The notes under the pieces: model-generated
What the model was told of the DNA's origin: nothing
Databases searched by the model: none
The model's input: only the letters and a program-made list of their open reading frames with translations
Position numbers and translations under genes: made by a program
Shown: positions 22,300-34,800 of the stretch, in pieces
Position numbering within the stretch: the first letter of the stretch is position 1
Layout: each line of letters begins with the position of its first letter
NCBI GenBank assembly: GCA_028023455.1
Contig: JAQFVV010000018.1
Location: forward strand, 11,054,771 to 11,118,770
DNA: 64,000 nucleotides
From: Epiperipatus broadwayi
Lineage: Eukaryota; Onychophora; Udeonychophora; Euonychophora; Peripatidae
Direction of reading: 5' to 3'

Positions 22300-24611
22300 A
22301 CGTGACAAAGACAATATTTACTGTGCAGGAATCAAACTCGTAGTTTCAGGTCATATCAACTAAATTGTTTGAAAAAACTTTATTTTAATCAGCTGTTTCA
22401 ATTGTGTTTAATCTTCATAACTTGTGCAAAGATATACATATTTTCACAAAGGAAAAATTTTAAATATCAAACTTTTTTGGCACACCTTCTTTGATTTGAT
22501 TGACACTGGCTTATTCCAAGAAGTCATAAGTTCTCTCTTTGTTCTATACTGGAAGGTGAAGAACAAGAAGAGTAGTATTCAATGTTTGAACAGAAACACA
22601 AGAATGGTCATGTAGTTTATAATCTCAGGCCACATGCAAAATAACTCATAAATATCATTTTCATAAACAAATTTCCACTTAATTATTAAAATGAAAAGCT
22701 TTCAAGACTGGCTAAGTGTTGCTTAATAGTAATAGTAATATTGTTTATGATGATGATGTTTAATATTAATAGGAATATTGTTTATCATATTTGATTTTGT
22801 AACAATAAAGTATATCATTAAGTAAAAATTATAGAAGAAAATACTATGTATAATGCATGAATCTACCATATATTAAAAACTCTAAAGTGATCGGTCAATT
22901 TTAGATAGAGGTTTTATAGGTTTTTTCTTTGGCATTTAATCAATAAAAACTTGTTAGAGCTATTGATACACTCCCTATATTACATTTCTGTAATACAAGC
23001 TTAAAAAGCAAAGTCACGCAATATATGACTTGCTTTATTGATTATGATGATTATAATTATGTATACGTATATTCTTTAGCAATCTTTCCTCCAGCTCATT
23101 TTATTCTTATGACTTGCTATGCTCCCATATTTGTCTTTTTTTTTTTTTTTATAAGAGTCTGCGCTTTTTAATATATCCTTCATATTATTCATCTATGACT
23201 TAGCACTTATCTAATTCTTTCCCTCTCACTTTTTAAAATTACCAATAATAATCTTTTTTCACTCATTTATTTCAACATTTTTACATCTTTAATATTATTC
23301 ATCCAATTATGCTCTTTTATTTTGTATATACTAGCCTTTTTTATTCCAATTTAGTATCATGAACTTTTGAACTAGAATTTTCTGTGTGAATTTTTGTAAT
23401 CAAACATAATGTTATTTTGTCTTAAATTTTATCAAGATAAATATTGTTTTTAATAATATACATTATTATAAGGGTAGTGTATGAATAAAAATTAGTTATA
23501 TTTTATGAAATGTTTTTCATCATTTTTTAAATGACTGGTGAAAATGAATAATAGATACAACAAAATAATAGTAATAGAAACCATTAAAAGTTATAGATAT
23601 TTTAAACTATAGACATTCTGTCATTGAAATGTAATGATCTTTGTGCAACTATGTCACTGCTTCTTATACAGGGAAAATGTCAAGAGCATTAAACAATCTT
23701 AATGCAGTTTTGGTATATAGAATCCTTTTCGAAGACAAATATTATATTCAAAATAAAAATGGAAATATGAACTTTTACATGTTCCAAAATACCTTCAACT
23801 GTACATTATTAGATTTCCAGTTTATTACCGAGTACATTAATAATGAACCATAATGAGGAAATGAAAATTAAAAGAGGTGTGATTCTCTAATAACATAGAT
23901 TCTGTAATGAACATGAAATCTGTAATGTTCAGCTGAGTGCAACTTTGGCACATGCACAATTAAATATAGTTCACATTTCCTTTTTTATTTTGATTATGTT
24001 TGTCTTTGAAAAGGATGTTCTGCACAGAAAATGCATTTCACATATTTAATGTTCTAAATATTTTTTCCATGTTAGAAGCAGTGGTGTAATTCTGTGTAGT
24101 TTATTAGATATCTTTTTAATAATTATTTATTTGAAATATATATAAAATACAGTTTAGATTTTATAATTCAAAATATTTTACACATATTATTTATAAATTG
24201 TATGTGTATATATTGTATCACTAATGAACAGCATTAAATGTCCGTAATTTTTATTAAAAAATTAAGATTAAAAATAATTTATAAGCAGCTTAAAGATTTA
24301 TAAAATAAAAAACTTGAAGAAATAAAAACACTACGGAACCATTATCAATAAATGATTGAAGTAAATTTCATTGAAAGAAATTATTAAAAATTTAATAGAA
24401 ATATTTAAAAGAGTTTAAGAGACAGAAGTTTAATTAGAAAGTTAAAGATTTTTTTTTTTTTATAAACGCAATTCGTCAAAAGACAAAGCGCTGCATCATC
24501 TTGTTTTAATATAAAGTTTTGCTAGTTAATAAAGAGCGAGTAGAGGGGGAAGAAATGTATAATAGAACTGAAGAAAAGTTAAAACTTTTTTCTCTCCCTC
24601 TTTCTAAGAAA
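22300..24611. other. AT-rich intergenic DNA
   Basis: No gene or bounded repeat recognised. There are poly(T) runs at 23138-23150 and 24451-24462. Open frames 22424-22615 and 23641-23853 lack any protein feature. A tRNA B-box-like GAGTTTGATTCC lies on the minus strand near 22330 without a matching A box. Confidence 0.5.
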
Positions 24612-26720
24612 AATTTTATGGTACTTGTGATTTTTGACCCATGTGGCCACCAGAGGCGCTGGTCGAGATCAACCACAGAAATACTTAGAGTAGGGGCCCC
24701 AAATGCAGCATTGCAAATTCCAGCCAAAAGGGGCGCTGTTCGCAATGCGTAAGCACAGGAACATTCCACCAGCTGGCTGGCAGCAAAGCTGTCCGCTTGG
24801 TGGCGCTGGTCGCAGTGCATAAGCCCATTTAGCTTACATTGTCTGCTACCAGCAGATACCAAGAACCTAGGTGGCGCTGATTGCCGTAAACATCTAGCTT
24901 GTGTCGTCTGCTAACAGCGACTACCAAGATTCTAGCCTACTATGTGGCGCTGTTTCTCCATGGTTACACACAGAAAAACTATGCACTGATAGAATTTATG
25001 TACATACTACTTAAAATATGAATGGTGTATAATGTGCAGGTGTGAATAATTAAGAAGCTACAACTATTTAAATATTCTTTCAAACTTAATAGTATCACAT
25101 GCTATTTCACAGTTTTATAAATGGATGTATGTTTAAATTTTTTTTTTTTTAAAAATCGATCTTTTTTTTTTTAATTATTTACTCTATGTCAAAATGTTAT
25201 ATATAAGTCGAGCGGTGAAATTTGCTATCATGGCCGCTTGAAAACACTAAAATTATCGCATAGAAATCCTCATAATTATTCATAAAATATTTTATTAATC
25301 TATAAGTCAATTCTAAATTTAAAAATCGATCTTTTTTTTTAATTATTTACTCTAAAAGTGGATCGGTTTTTTTTTTTTAAAAAAAGCTAATTTTTCCCCC
25401 CTTTTTTCAAAACTAGAGACATTCCAAAGATAAAATCTAATATAGTGAATTGGATTGATTTAATGAGACAGAAACTGATATATGATGAATTATATTTATT
25501 GTCAATTTCATATATATTTGATATAACCCATTACTTAGCGTTGGATAATGCACGCAGGCATTTTATTTACTAAACAACATTACTCTAGGGTAGGCCATTT
25601 AGCAAAATTAATTTGTGGCTATTATTTAATTGCGCTAATTTTATGCTATATAATAAATCACTACATTCCACTTATTAGTTATGCCCTTTCATCATCAGTT
25701 CGAGTGGCTATTATACATGTAATCAAACCAAGTCTGGAGTGAAGTTTAATAATACATCCAATTATGATAAATTTATATATTAAATATGGGCATATAAAGC
25801 CTCACAGATAGCTTTAGATCGAACGGGTTTTCAAGAATGCTTCTGTTCAACGCCGAAGATTGCATATTATGGAGGTAGAGTTGACTATAAAAATTTTACT
25901 AATACGCTACGCACAAGTAAATATAATAATAAAGTGGCTCCATCTTATATATATATAAAACAGCACAATGATAAAATATTGATAAATTTCACATCCGCCA
26001 AGCCGAAGTATATTATAAATTAAATTCCATACATTAAATGAACACTAGTTTTGTCAGCTTGATTAAAAGAGCCAACTCTTCTGTAGCATGAGAAATACAT
26101 GTATGCTACTGACGGGAATATATATATATACACAAACTTTACTTTATCCCGTTCAATCTCTTAGTTATGTATAATTAATAAACTTTTAAAGGGAGAAAGT
26201 ATATTTAAGGGACTTACAAATACTTTAATAAGAAAAATATACTTATGATTACACTCCAGGCTAGTTTAATCTTTAGTAACATAATAATTAAAGGTTGAAA
26301 GTTTGGATTTATAAGCCACATTTTATATTTACATTAATTATTTACTAAATGACAAAATAATGAGCACAAAGGGTCACCATTATTTATAAATTAGGGGTTC
26401 GAAACGGAGCGCTAAATGACGCTATAATTAATACAATACGAAGATTTTAAATAATATCTTCAAAAAGTATATATTTCGTAACTAAATGCGCACCGTTTCA
26501 AGACAGGCATAATTAATAATAACTAAAATAAGCAAAAGCGAAATGAATATAACTGCAGTGATTAAGTTATATAGCAAAACAAGAAGTTAATAAAGGAAAT
26601 TAACAAAAGTATGTCATTTATAGAACTGAAATATTATTGATAAGACATTTTAGAAAGAGTTTACAATATAGTTAGCTAACCTGATTTTGAAGCAATAATG
26701 ATTATTTTGAATTTTACACA

Positions 26721-27010
26721 GAGCTCTGCGATTTTAATAATTTTAAAACAGATACTCGAGCTGGAATGAAGGTGAGTTCTTTGGCGGTTTATGGCATATT
26801 CTCTTTAGTTGGGAGACGATTTAAGATGGTATTCCTATAGCTGGAGTTGGGTAGTTGAATTTGAACGAAGGTGAGTTCTTTTAACGGCTTATGGCATCTT
26901 CTATTTATTATAAGCTTGTTAAGGCAACGTTGGTTGTTGCTCCGGCCTTGGATGGATCAAATTCCGACGTTCCATCATGGCAAAGGCAACAAATTCTTGC
27001 CTGACTAGCA
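26721..27010 (+). repeat. GC-richer segment within FB1 arm with a short internal duplication
   Basis: After GAGCTCTGCG, the block GAAYGAAGGTGAGTTCTTT followed by CGGTTTATGGCAT-type sequence occurs twice (about 26763-26800 and 26860-26895). The GAAG-GTGAGT context resembles a 5' splice site and an ACAG precedes the segment, so a captured host gene fragment is possible. I could not read a sustained frame. Mirrored at about 28680-28920 and present in FB2 at about 57221-57540. Confidence 0.45.
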
Positions 27011-27644
27011 GGCCCTAGATAAATTAACAAATTTTCAGCTTCTCGTAGTAACAGCTCTTCAAAAGCAAGATGGAGTATCTTTTCCGCTAGCCTATTTATA
27101 TATTTCCACCTTTTTGGAATTTCGTTTGCCTCAGGACCAATCGACTTTTAATTAAACAAAATCATATAATCTAATTTCTACTACTGATAAAGTCTCCGAG
27201 GTGTTATTTTTAATTTACTTAAAAAAATTATTAAAATATATAAATTATATAATTTTGATTCCGATTTCATTAATTATGATTTAATGATAACATCTTTTGT
27301 TGAAACAAATTCAATCAGCAAACTAGATTTTACTTTTACTCCAGGTGCAGTCACTAATTTATTTCTTGTTTACACAAAATTCCCATTTTTAATTATAAAC
27401 CGATGACTTTTATTTTAACTAGATATAAATAACTTTTAACATATTTTCTTTATATTGTTTATTTTAAAAAAAGCAAATTTGACAGATCTTATAAAAAAAT
27501 ACTTTAGTTTCAGTTATATCTATTAAACTTTAAATCAGAAAACCGTAAATATATTATAAAGAAAACATTTTACATTATTTTTATTTAATCTTAAATATTA
27601 TATGTACAAATCATTATGCCATAATTTCATGGATTAAATTATCC

Positions 27645-28010
27645 ATCCACATACGAATATAATACAAATATAGCATACGAATATAATACAAATATAAAAT
27701 TTAAATTATCCATCTACATACGAATATAATACAAATATAAAATTTAGAATTGACTTAGTCAATTCTAAATTTTATATTTGTATTATATTCGTATGTGGAT
27801 GGATAATTTAAACCATGAAATTATGGCATAATGATTTGTTAGTCAATTCAATTCTAAATTTTATATTTGTATTATATTCATATGTGGATGGATAATTTAA
27901 ATTTTATATTTGTATTATATTCGTATGTTATCTTTGTATTATATTCGTATGTTATCTTTGTATTATATTCGTATGTGGATGGATAATTTAAACCATGAAA
28001 TTATGGCATA
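27645..28010. repeat. Central array of a ~50-bp motif in both orientations
   Basis: The motif ATCCATCCACATACGAATAT followed by AATACAAATATAAAATTTA recurs on the left of the FB1 centre. Its complement occurs several times on the right (27759-28000), so the right side of the hairpin tip is expanded relative to the left. Confidence 0.7.
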
Positions 28011-31000
28011 ATGATTTGTACATATAATATTTAAGATTAAATAAAAATAATGTAAAATGTTTTCTTTATAATATATTTACAGTTTTCTGATTTAAAGTTT
28101 AATAGATATAACTGAAACTAAAGTATTTTTTTATATAAGATCAGTCAAATTTGCTTTTTTTAAAAATAAACAATATAAAGAAAATATGTTAAAAGTTATT
28201 TATATCTAGTTAAAATAAAAGTCATCGGTTTATAATTAAAAATTGGAATTTTGTGTAAACAAGAAATAAATTAGTGACCGCACCTGGAGTAAAAGTAAAA
28301 TCTAGTTTACTGATTGAATTTGTTTCAACAAAAGATGTTATCATTAAATCATAATACCGTTACTATCTGCTAAGCCATAACATTTTATAACACCTAAAAA
28401 GAAATTTAATTAATGAAATTGGAATCAAAATTATATAATTTATATATTTTAATAATTTTTTTAAGTAAATTAAAAATAACACCTCGGAGACTTTATCAGT
28501 AGTAGAAATTAGATTATATGATTTTGTTTAATTAAAAGTCGATTGGTCCTGAGGCAAACGAAATTCCAAAAAGGTGGAAATATATAAATAGGCTAGTGGA
28601 AAAGATACTCCATCTTGCTTTTGAAGAGCTATTACTACGAGAAGCTGAAAATTTGTTAATTTATCTAGGGCCTGCTAGTCAGGCAAGAATTTGTTGCCTT
28701 AACCGTGATGGAATGTCGGAATTTGATCCATCCAAGGCCGGAGCAACAACCAATGTTGCCGTAACAAGCTTATAATAAATAGAAGATGCCATAAGCCGTT
28801 AAAAGAACTCACCTTCGTTCAAATCACTACCCCAATTCCAGCTATAGGAATGCCATCTTAAATCATCTCCCAACTAAAGAGAAGATGCCATAAACCACCA
28901 AAGAACTCACCTTCGTTCCAGCTCGAGTATCTGTTTTAAAATTATTAAAATCGCAGTGCTTCAAAATCAGGTTAGCTAACTATATTGTAAACTCTTTCTA
29001 AAATATCTTATCAATAATATTTCAATTCTATAAATGACATACTTTTGTTAATTTCCTTTATTACCTTCTTGTTTTGCTATATAACTTAATCACTGCAGTT
29101 ATATTTATTTCTCTCTTGCTTATTTTAGTTATTATTAATTATGCCTGTCTCGAAACGGCGCACATTTAGTTACGAAATATATACTTTTTGAAGATATTAT
29201 TTAAAATCTTCGTATTGTATTAATTATAGCGTCATTTAGTGCTCCGTTTCGAACCCCTAATTTATAAATATTGGCGACCCTTTGTGCTCATTATTTTGTC
29301 ATTTAGTAAATAATTAATGTAAATATAAAATGTGGCTTATAAATCCAAACTTACAACCTTTAATTATTATGTTACTAAAGATTAAACTAGCCTGGAGTGT
29401 AATCATAAGTATATTTTTTTTATTAAAGTATTTGTAAGTCCCTTAAATATACTTTCTCCCTTTAAAAGTTTATTAATTATACATAACTAAGAGATTGAAC
29501 AGGATAAAGTAAAGTTTGTGTATATTTATATTCCTGTCAGTAGCATATATGTATTTCTCATGCTACAGAAGAGTTGGCTCTTTTAATCAAGCTAACAAAA
29601 CTAATGTTCATTTAATGTATGGAATTTAATTTATCAATATTTTATCGTTGTGCTGTTTTTTTTATATATATAAGATGGAGCCACTTTATTATTATATTTT
29701 ACTTGTGTGTATCGTATTAGTAAAATCTTTATAGCCAACTCTACCTCCATAATATGCAATCTTCGGCGTTGAACAGAAGCATTCTTGAAAACTCGTTCGA
29801 TCTAAAGCTATCTGTGAGGCTTTATATGCCCATATTTAATATATAAATTTATCATAAACGATGTATTATTAAATTTCACTCCAGACTTGTTTTGATTACA
29901 TGTATAATAGCCACTCGAACTGATGATGAAAGGGCATAACTAATAAGTGGAATGTAGTGATTTATTTTGCTAAATGGCGTACCCTAGAGTAATGTTGTTT
30001 AGTAAAATAAAATGCCTGCGTGCATTATCCAATGCTAAGTAATGGGTTATATCCAGTATATATGAAATTGTCAATAAATATAATTCATCATATATCAGTT
30101 TCTGTCTCTCATTAAATCAATCCAATTCACTAATTGACCATAGCTATTCATTAGTAAAGCCCCTATTAATATATTAGATTTTATCTTTGGAATGTCTCTA
30201 GTTTTGTAAGAAGGGGGGAAAACTTAGCTTTTTTTTAAAAAAAAAAAACAACCACTTTTAGAGTAAATAATTAAAAAAAAAGATCGATTTTTAAATTTAG
30301 AATTGATTTATAGATTAATAAAATATTTTATGAATAATTATGAGGATTTCTACGCGATAATTTTAGCGTTTTCAAGCGGCCATGATAGTAAATTTCACTG
30401 CTCGACTTATATATAACATTTTGACATAGAGTAAATAATTAAAAAAAAGATCGATTTTTTAAAAAAAAATAATTCAAAAGTACATCCATTTATAAAACTG
30501 TGACATAGCATGTGATACTATTAAGTTTGAAAGAATATTTAAATAGTTGTACCTTATTAATTATTCACACCTGCACATTATACGCCATTCATATTTTAAG
30601 TAGTATGTACATAAATTCTATCAGTGCGTAGTTTTTCCGTGTGTAACCGTCGAGAAACAGCGCCACATAGTGGGCTAAAATCTTGGTAGTCGCTGTTAGC
30701 AGATGACATGAGCTAGATGTGTTTACGGCAATCAGCGCCACCTAGGTTCTTGGTGCCTGCTGATAGCAGACGATGTAAACTAAATGGGCTTATGCACTGC
30801 GACCAGCGCCACTAAAAGCTGCCAGCCAGCTGGTGGAATGTTCCTGTGCTTACACATTGCGAACAGCACACCTTTCGGCTGGAATTTGCAATGCTGCATT
30901 TGGGGCCCCTACTCTAAATATTTCTGTGGTTGACCTCGACCAGCGCCTCTGGTGGCCACATTGGTCAAAAGTCACAAGTAAAAATTTTATAAGGTATAAA

Positions 31001-31195
31001 ATAAGCCGATATGAAATCAGACTAAAATTTAGCCTGTAAAAATAAAATATTTGTAAAACTTTGAAAAATGTAATTAATTAGTTTATAAGTTTACTGTTTA
31101 TATTGTATTAATTTATCAAGATCGTTTAGATGAATCTGAACAGATTAAGATTAAGGCAAATGTAAAAATCAATTAATTAAAGGAATGTAAAATTA

Positions 31196-31295
31196 GCCGA
31201 AAGGTCATCGCACCCGCCTTGCAAGCAAGTAGTTGGTTGCAGACTGGTGTGGGTTCGCGTCCCGGCCGATACTATGACATATGAAAAAAAAAAGA
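31196..31295 (+). mobile_element. Complete tRNA-derived SINE (family B) with 12-bp TSD
   Basis: A 100-bp SINE with an A-box region TAGCCGAAAGGTCATCG (31194-31210, its first bases in the TSD), an anticodon-like loop CTTGCAA, a B box GGGTTCGCGTCCC (31250-31263) and an A-rich tail (31283-31295). It is bounded by an exact direct repeat AATGTAAAATTA at 31184-31195 and 31296-31307. The tail is short. The segment from head to B box is tRNA-like, but tail and TSD show retroposition. Confidence 0.85.
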
Positions 31296-31355
31296 AATGT
31301 AAAATTAATTAAAAGAGATCAAAATTAAAATAACGATAAGAAATTAAAACAATAG

Positions 31356-31721
31356 AAGAGAAAAAAGTATATAAAGTCGCTCTATTGTTATACATTCTGG
31401 TCTACATTTTGTTATCAAGTTATTCCTGTCATCAATTTATTTGTCAGGTTCCTGTTACTGCTACACAGTCAGGGCTGTAATTTACTAGATCATTCATTAG
31501 TTCGGGCAGAATGCAGAATCCAAACAACCAGCGATCCAGATATTCGGGACATAGCACTAAGCCAGTCAATTACTGCTGCGCTCAACAACCATGCAAAAGC
31601 CGCAGATGTAGCAACATGCGTGTTGCTAGACAATTTATATTCAGCTGGGCTTCAGGCCCTAAAAACCCTCAACAAAAAGAAAACAACTGAACTTCACCTG
31701 GAACAATGCCTAGATTGTAAG
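31356..31721 (+). CDS. Coding-like island behind a TATA box, no start codon (possible exon or gag-like remnant)
   Basis: A GC-richer stretch is open for about 122 codons from a TAG at 31353 to a TAA at 31722, without an in-frame ATG. Its second half reads like real protein (DIRDIALSQSITAALNNHAK, then ADVATCVLLDNLYSAGLQAL) with an amphipathic-helix look. TATATAAAG stands at 31368-31376, so transcription could start near 31400. Possible splice donors follow: GTAAGT at 31717 and GTAAAG at 31824, after a second short open stretch. In another frame ATG at 31510 opens 59 codons of less protein-like sequence. It could be a first exon of a host gene or an LTR/gag remnant. I do not recognise the product. 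Confidence 0.3.
31368..31376 (+). promoter_or_regulatory. Candidate TATA box
   Basis: TATATAAAG about 60 bp downstream of the SINE TSD and directly ahead of the coding-like island. Isolated TATA-like words are common in AT-rich DNA. Only the position makes it notable. Confidence 0.3.
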
Positions 31722-31849
31722 TAAGTGCTGCTACAACTCTCTCTCCCATTGTCAACACAAAGAATCAAAAACAAGCCCTGGCACCATTGATGGAGACCAA
31801 GAGCCAACCGGTTGGAAACCTAGGTAAAGATAATTTAAAATATATTCTG

Positions 31850-34800
31850 ATCACAATCTAGATTCTTTATTTTAAGTGAATGAACTTTAATTAACGGACT
31901 ATTATAACTATAGCCTAATGTCATTTGTATTTTTCTTATGTAAAATTTATTGTGTTATTTTATATTATATTAAATATATGTGTGCATAAATAATTAAATA
32001 TTAATGTTTGTCTTAATTGTTATTTTGCATATTTTCTCTTTCTTGTCACTGGTCAACAGTAAATTAGGGTAGTTATTTTATATATTAAGTAAATATACTG
32101 GACCATGAGACAGAGTTTGAACTAGTCATGGGAATTTCAAGCACTGACTGGATTGTGGTTCTGTTGTCCAGGCATGCTAATTATGAATTGTGATTAGCTG
32201 GCACTTGGGGTTCACTTCTAAACAAATAAAATGCTTTGGATGGCAGGAGTTTGAATCTAGCAGTTGGTCTGACCATGCATATTGTTGCTCTGCTATTAGT
32301 GGTATTCTCCCCTTTGTTGAAGGGCCAGTCTGTTAACATAATATTAAAAATATAAAGTTTAAAATTATGTTAAATAAGGTTTAAACCCAATTAAACAATT
32401 TCTATTATACAAACTTGTTCAACATGTATTTAAATAATATCATACTAACATTGTTTAAAAACATAGGTTAATATTAAAAGTATTATGTAGCAATTATTTT
32501 CATTTCTTTTATATTTACATTCCATAGTAATGTTGATTTTAATATTACAGATAACAAAACATAAGTAAAAAGATCTTTCAGAATCATGATTCAAGATTTT
32601 ATAAATCTTAAGAAAACTTTTAAGATATCCTGACAAAAATCTTTGATTGACATTTGCTTTATGCAAACTTTGTGTGTCAATTCAAAGTACTTAATGATCT
32701 TTGTACAATTAAAACTTTTCTACTATCATTGTCATCTTGTTATGTGCTTGTTTAATGTAATGTAATTACTCCGGAAAGTTTTTGTTTTGTCAGCACTTGA
32801 CATAAGTTTCAACAAAAAGTTAGTATAACTTAAGTTCATATCTTATTTTATTTTAATTTCAGCTTTCACATTGTTATTATTAAAATAAATATTGTAACTG
32901 GAATAAAAATATAAATAGGAATAAAATATAATAATAACTTGTAGTTTAAGATTTAATTTGCATTTAATAATGCATCTGATACCCATTGTTTATTTATGCT
33001 TATATAAATGCTTTACTCAATACAGCAATGTGATTTATTATTTATAAATTTATTAGTTATTGTACTTATTTTTTTAAAACTTCTAATCACAAAGAGAATA
33101 AGCATACAATACCATGATTTTAAAAGTCTATCTGCTATATTAATTTTCAAACTTTATCCTTCACAATTTACTTATAAGAATAATTACATATATATTGTGC
33201 ACTTTTTATTGGCCCAGTCTATTCTAAAATAGGATTTTGGTGTATAATTTTAAATTTTACAAATCCAATAATATTTACTTATTAAAAGAAGACAATAATG
33301 AAATATTAGATCATAGGGTTTGAACTCGAATTTAGCTAATAGAAATTTATAAATGATTTTAGCTCAAAATACATATAGAAAATAACCTACAGAGTCATAT
33401 ATGTGCAGATGGATGAACAATTAATATTATTTAGTATTTAAAACCAGTGAAGTTTAAATTGTAATTTTGTAAACACAATGCGTCATAGATGGTAATAATT
33501 ATTATTTGTGCGCATTTGATTTTAAAAATAGAAATTATTTATCTTCAAATCTTGCTATATTCAAAAATTAAAACAGTAAAGTCTATCTTTATTTAATTTC
33601 TAAAAATATTGTATTTTAATATTTTTTTTAAAAAAACGGAATATCGGTCATTGTAAAATAATAAACCAAAAACTTTCAAAATAAATAATTGTTTCATAGA
33701 AAAAAGTGGGAAAATATTAGCCAATCAGAGTTTCAAACAATCTTGGAATATGAAATTCAAGAGAGGGGGGTAAAAAAAAGGAGAGCTTCTTGATCGTAAA
33801 GTATAAGTAACTAATTTTTTTTCTTGGTGATATTTTTTTTTTTAAAAAAAAACAAAGTTGGATTAAAAATTCCTAAAACCTTATGATTTACAACTCTATA
33901 TCAATATACATGAATAATTATAAGCTCTGTTGTTAAAATAATGGAATAAATTAATCGTTTTTCTACTGGGCAAGTCAATAATCGGAATTCCCAATAATCT
34001 CTTGAAAATTAATAAATATTGAAGAAATAATCGGAGATGAATAATCAACGAATATATTCACTGAAAAGTAATAATAATTGCACCATAAGGAAAATGAACT
34101 GCAGTAATACACAAAAGGAAATAAATAAACACGTAAATATCCAGTAAGGATAGATAAAAAAATAGTATATCTCTTGGAAACAGTTAAGTATATATATTTA
34201 AAATTCAATGGAACTAAATTAGTAATAAATGAAAGTGTTCATTATTATTCTGGATATATTATTTATTTTGAGCCATACCAGCAGGGATGTCAGTTTTTAT
34301 AAAGTTTTAGCTGAAAAAAAAAACGTTGTACGACACATTTTTTAATTGAAATAATAAGTGTGCTTTTTACTATGGAGAGAAATATATATCATTTAAAGTA
34401 AATAAAGCAAGCCACAAATAAATTTTAATTACTAAACAAAGAACAAAACAAGGATTATTGTTGCAGTAACTCAAATACCTCACGAATTTTAGGATAAGCA
34501 GAATCTTCAAAAAATAAGGAAAAATAAAAACATTATAAGTTTATGGAGTGTGGAACAACTAGAAGATTTAAAATTGTTCTTATACTTTAGGTGAGAGTTA
34601 AAAGAGAACTTCTTTCTAATGTTGGTATTTATATTTTTAATCGATGATTTGTTAGTATAATGGGGGGGGGGGAGAACTAATTTAATAAGGAATTAATTCA
34701 AGTGTTGTTATATTAATAGTTATTTAATAATTCGGTTAAGTTTAAAGATTATGAATCTTTTAAATAAATAAATATACTCGATATTTTAGTATGAAAGGGT

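Larger units (their letters stand above)
11300..22300. repeat. About 11-kb diverged inverted duplication (composite palindrome)
   Basis: Blocks on the left read on the plus strand match blocks on the right read on the minus strand, in mirrored order around about 16.8-17.1 kb. The matches are 11480-11790 with 21770-22200 (weak), 11798-13171 with 20388-21761 (strong), 13180-13340 with about 20050-20380 (weak), and 14359-16260 with about 17560-19790 (moderate). Later insertions interrupt the symmetry: an inverted SINE pair at 13361-13815 and a hairpin element at 17660-18105. By-eye similarity is clearly below that of FB1 arms, so this structure is older. Borders are approximate, and whether the weak outer blocks are truly homologous needs an alignment. 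Confidence 0.55.
24620..30982. mobile_element. Giant foldback element FB1 (6.36 kb, 8-bp TSD)
   Basis: Almost the whole element is an inverted repeat: left arm 24620-27755, right arm 27757-30982, meeting at the palindrome AATTTAGAATTGAC-TTA-GTCAATTCTAAATT (27741-27771). The left end begins GGTACTTGTGATTTTTGACC. The right end is its complement with the last two bases changed. The flanking 8-bp repeat is AATTTTAT (24612-24619 and 30983-30990). Arms are similar along their whole length but carry scattered substitutions and indels. The terminal 400 bp are GC-richer, with repeated GGCGCTG motifs; the rest is AT-rich. No transposase or other protein is recognisable. TSD length fits hAT, P or Merlin-type transposases, and a GG start fits Merlin loosely. 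Superfamily is undecided. Confidence 0.85.

Noticed and set aside
25548-25742. 64-codon open frame in the FB1 left arm
   Set aside because: Although similar sequence exists in the other arm and FB2, substitutions and a stop-creating indel pattern do not look like coding constraint, and composition is that of the arm in general.
24620-30982. Palindrome as sequencing or assembly artefact
   Set aside because: Arms differ by many substitutions and several indels, an 8-bp TSD flanks it, and an independent copy with a different TSD exists.
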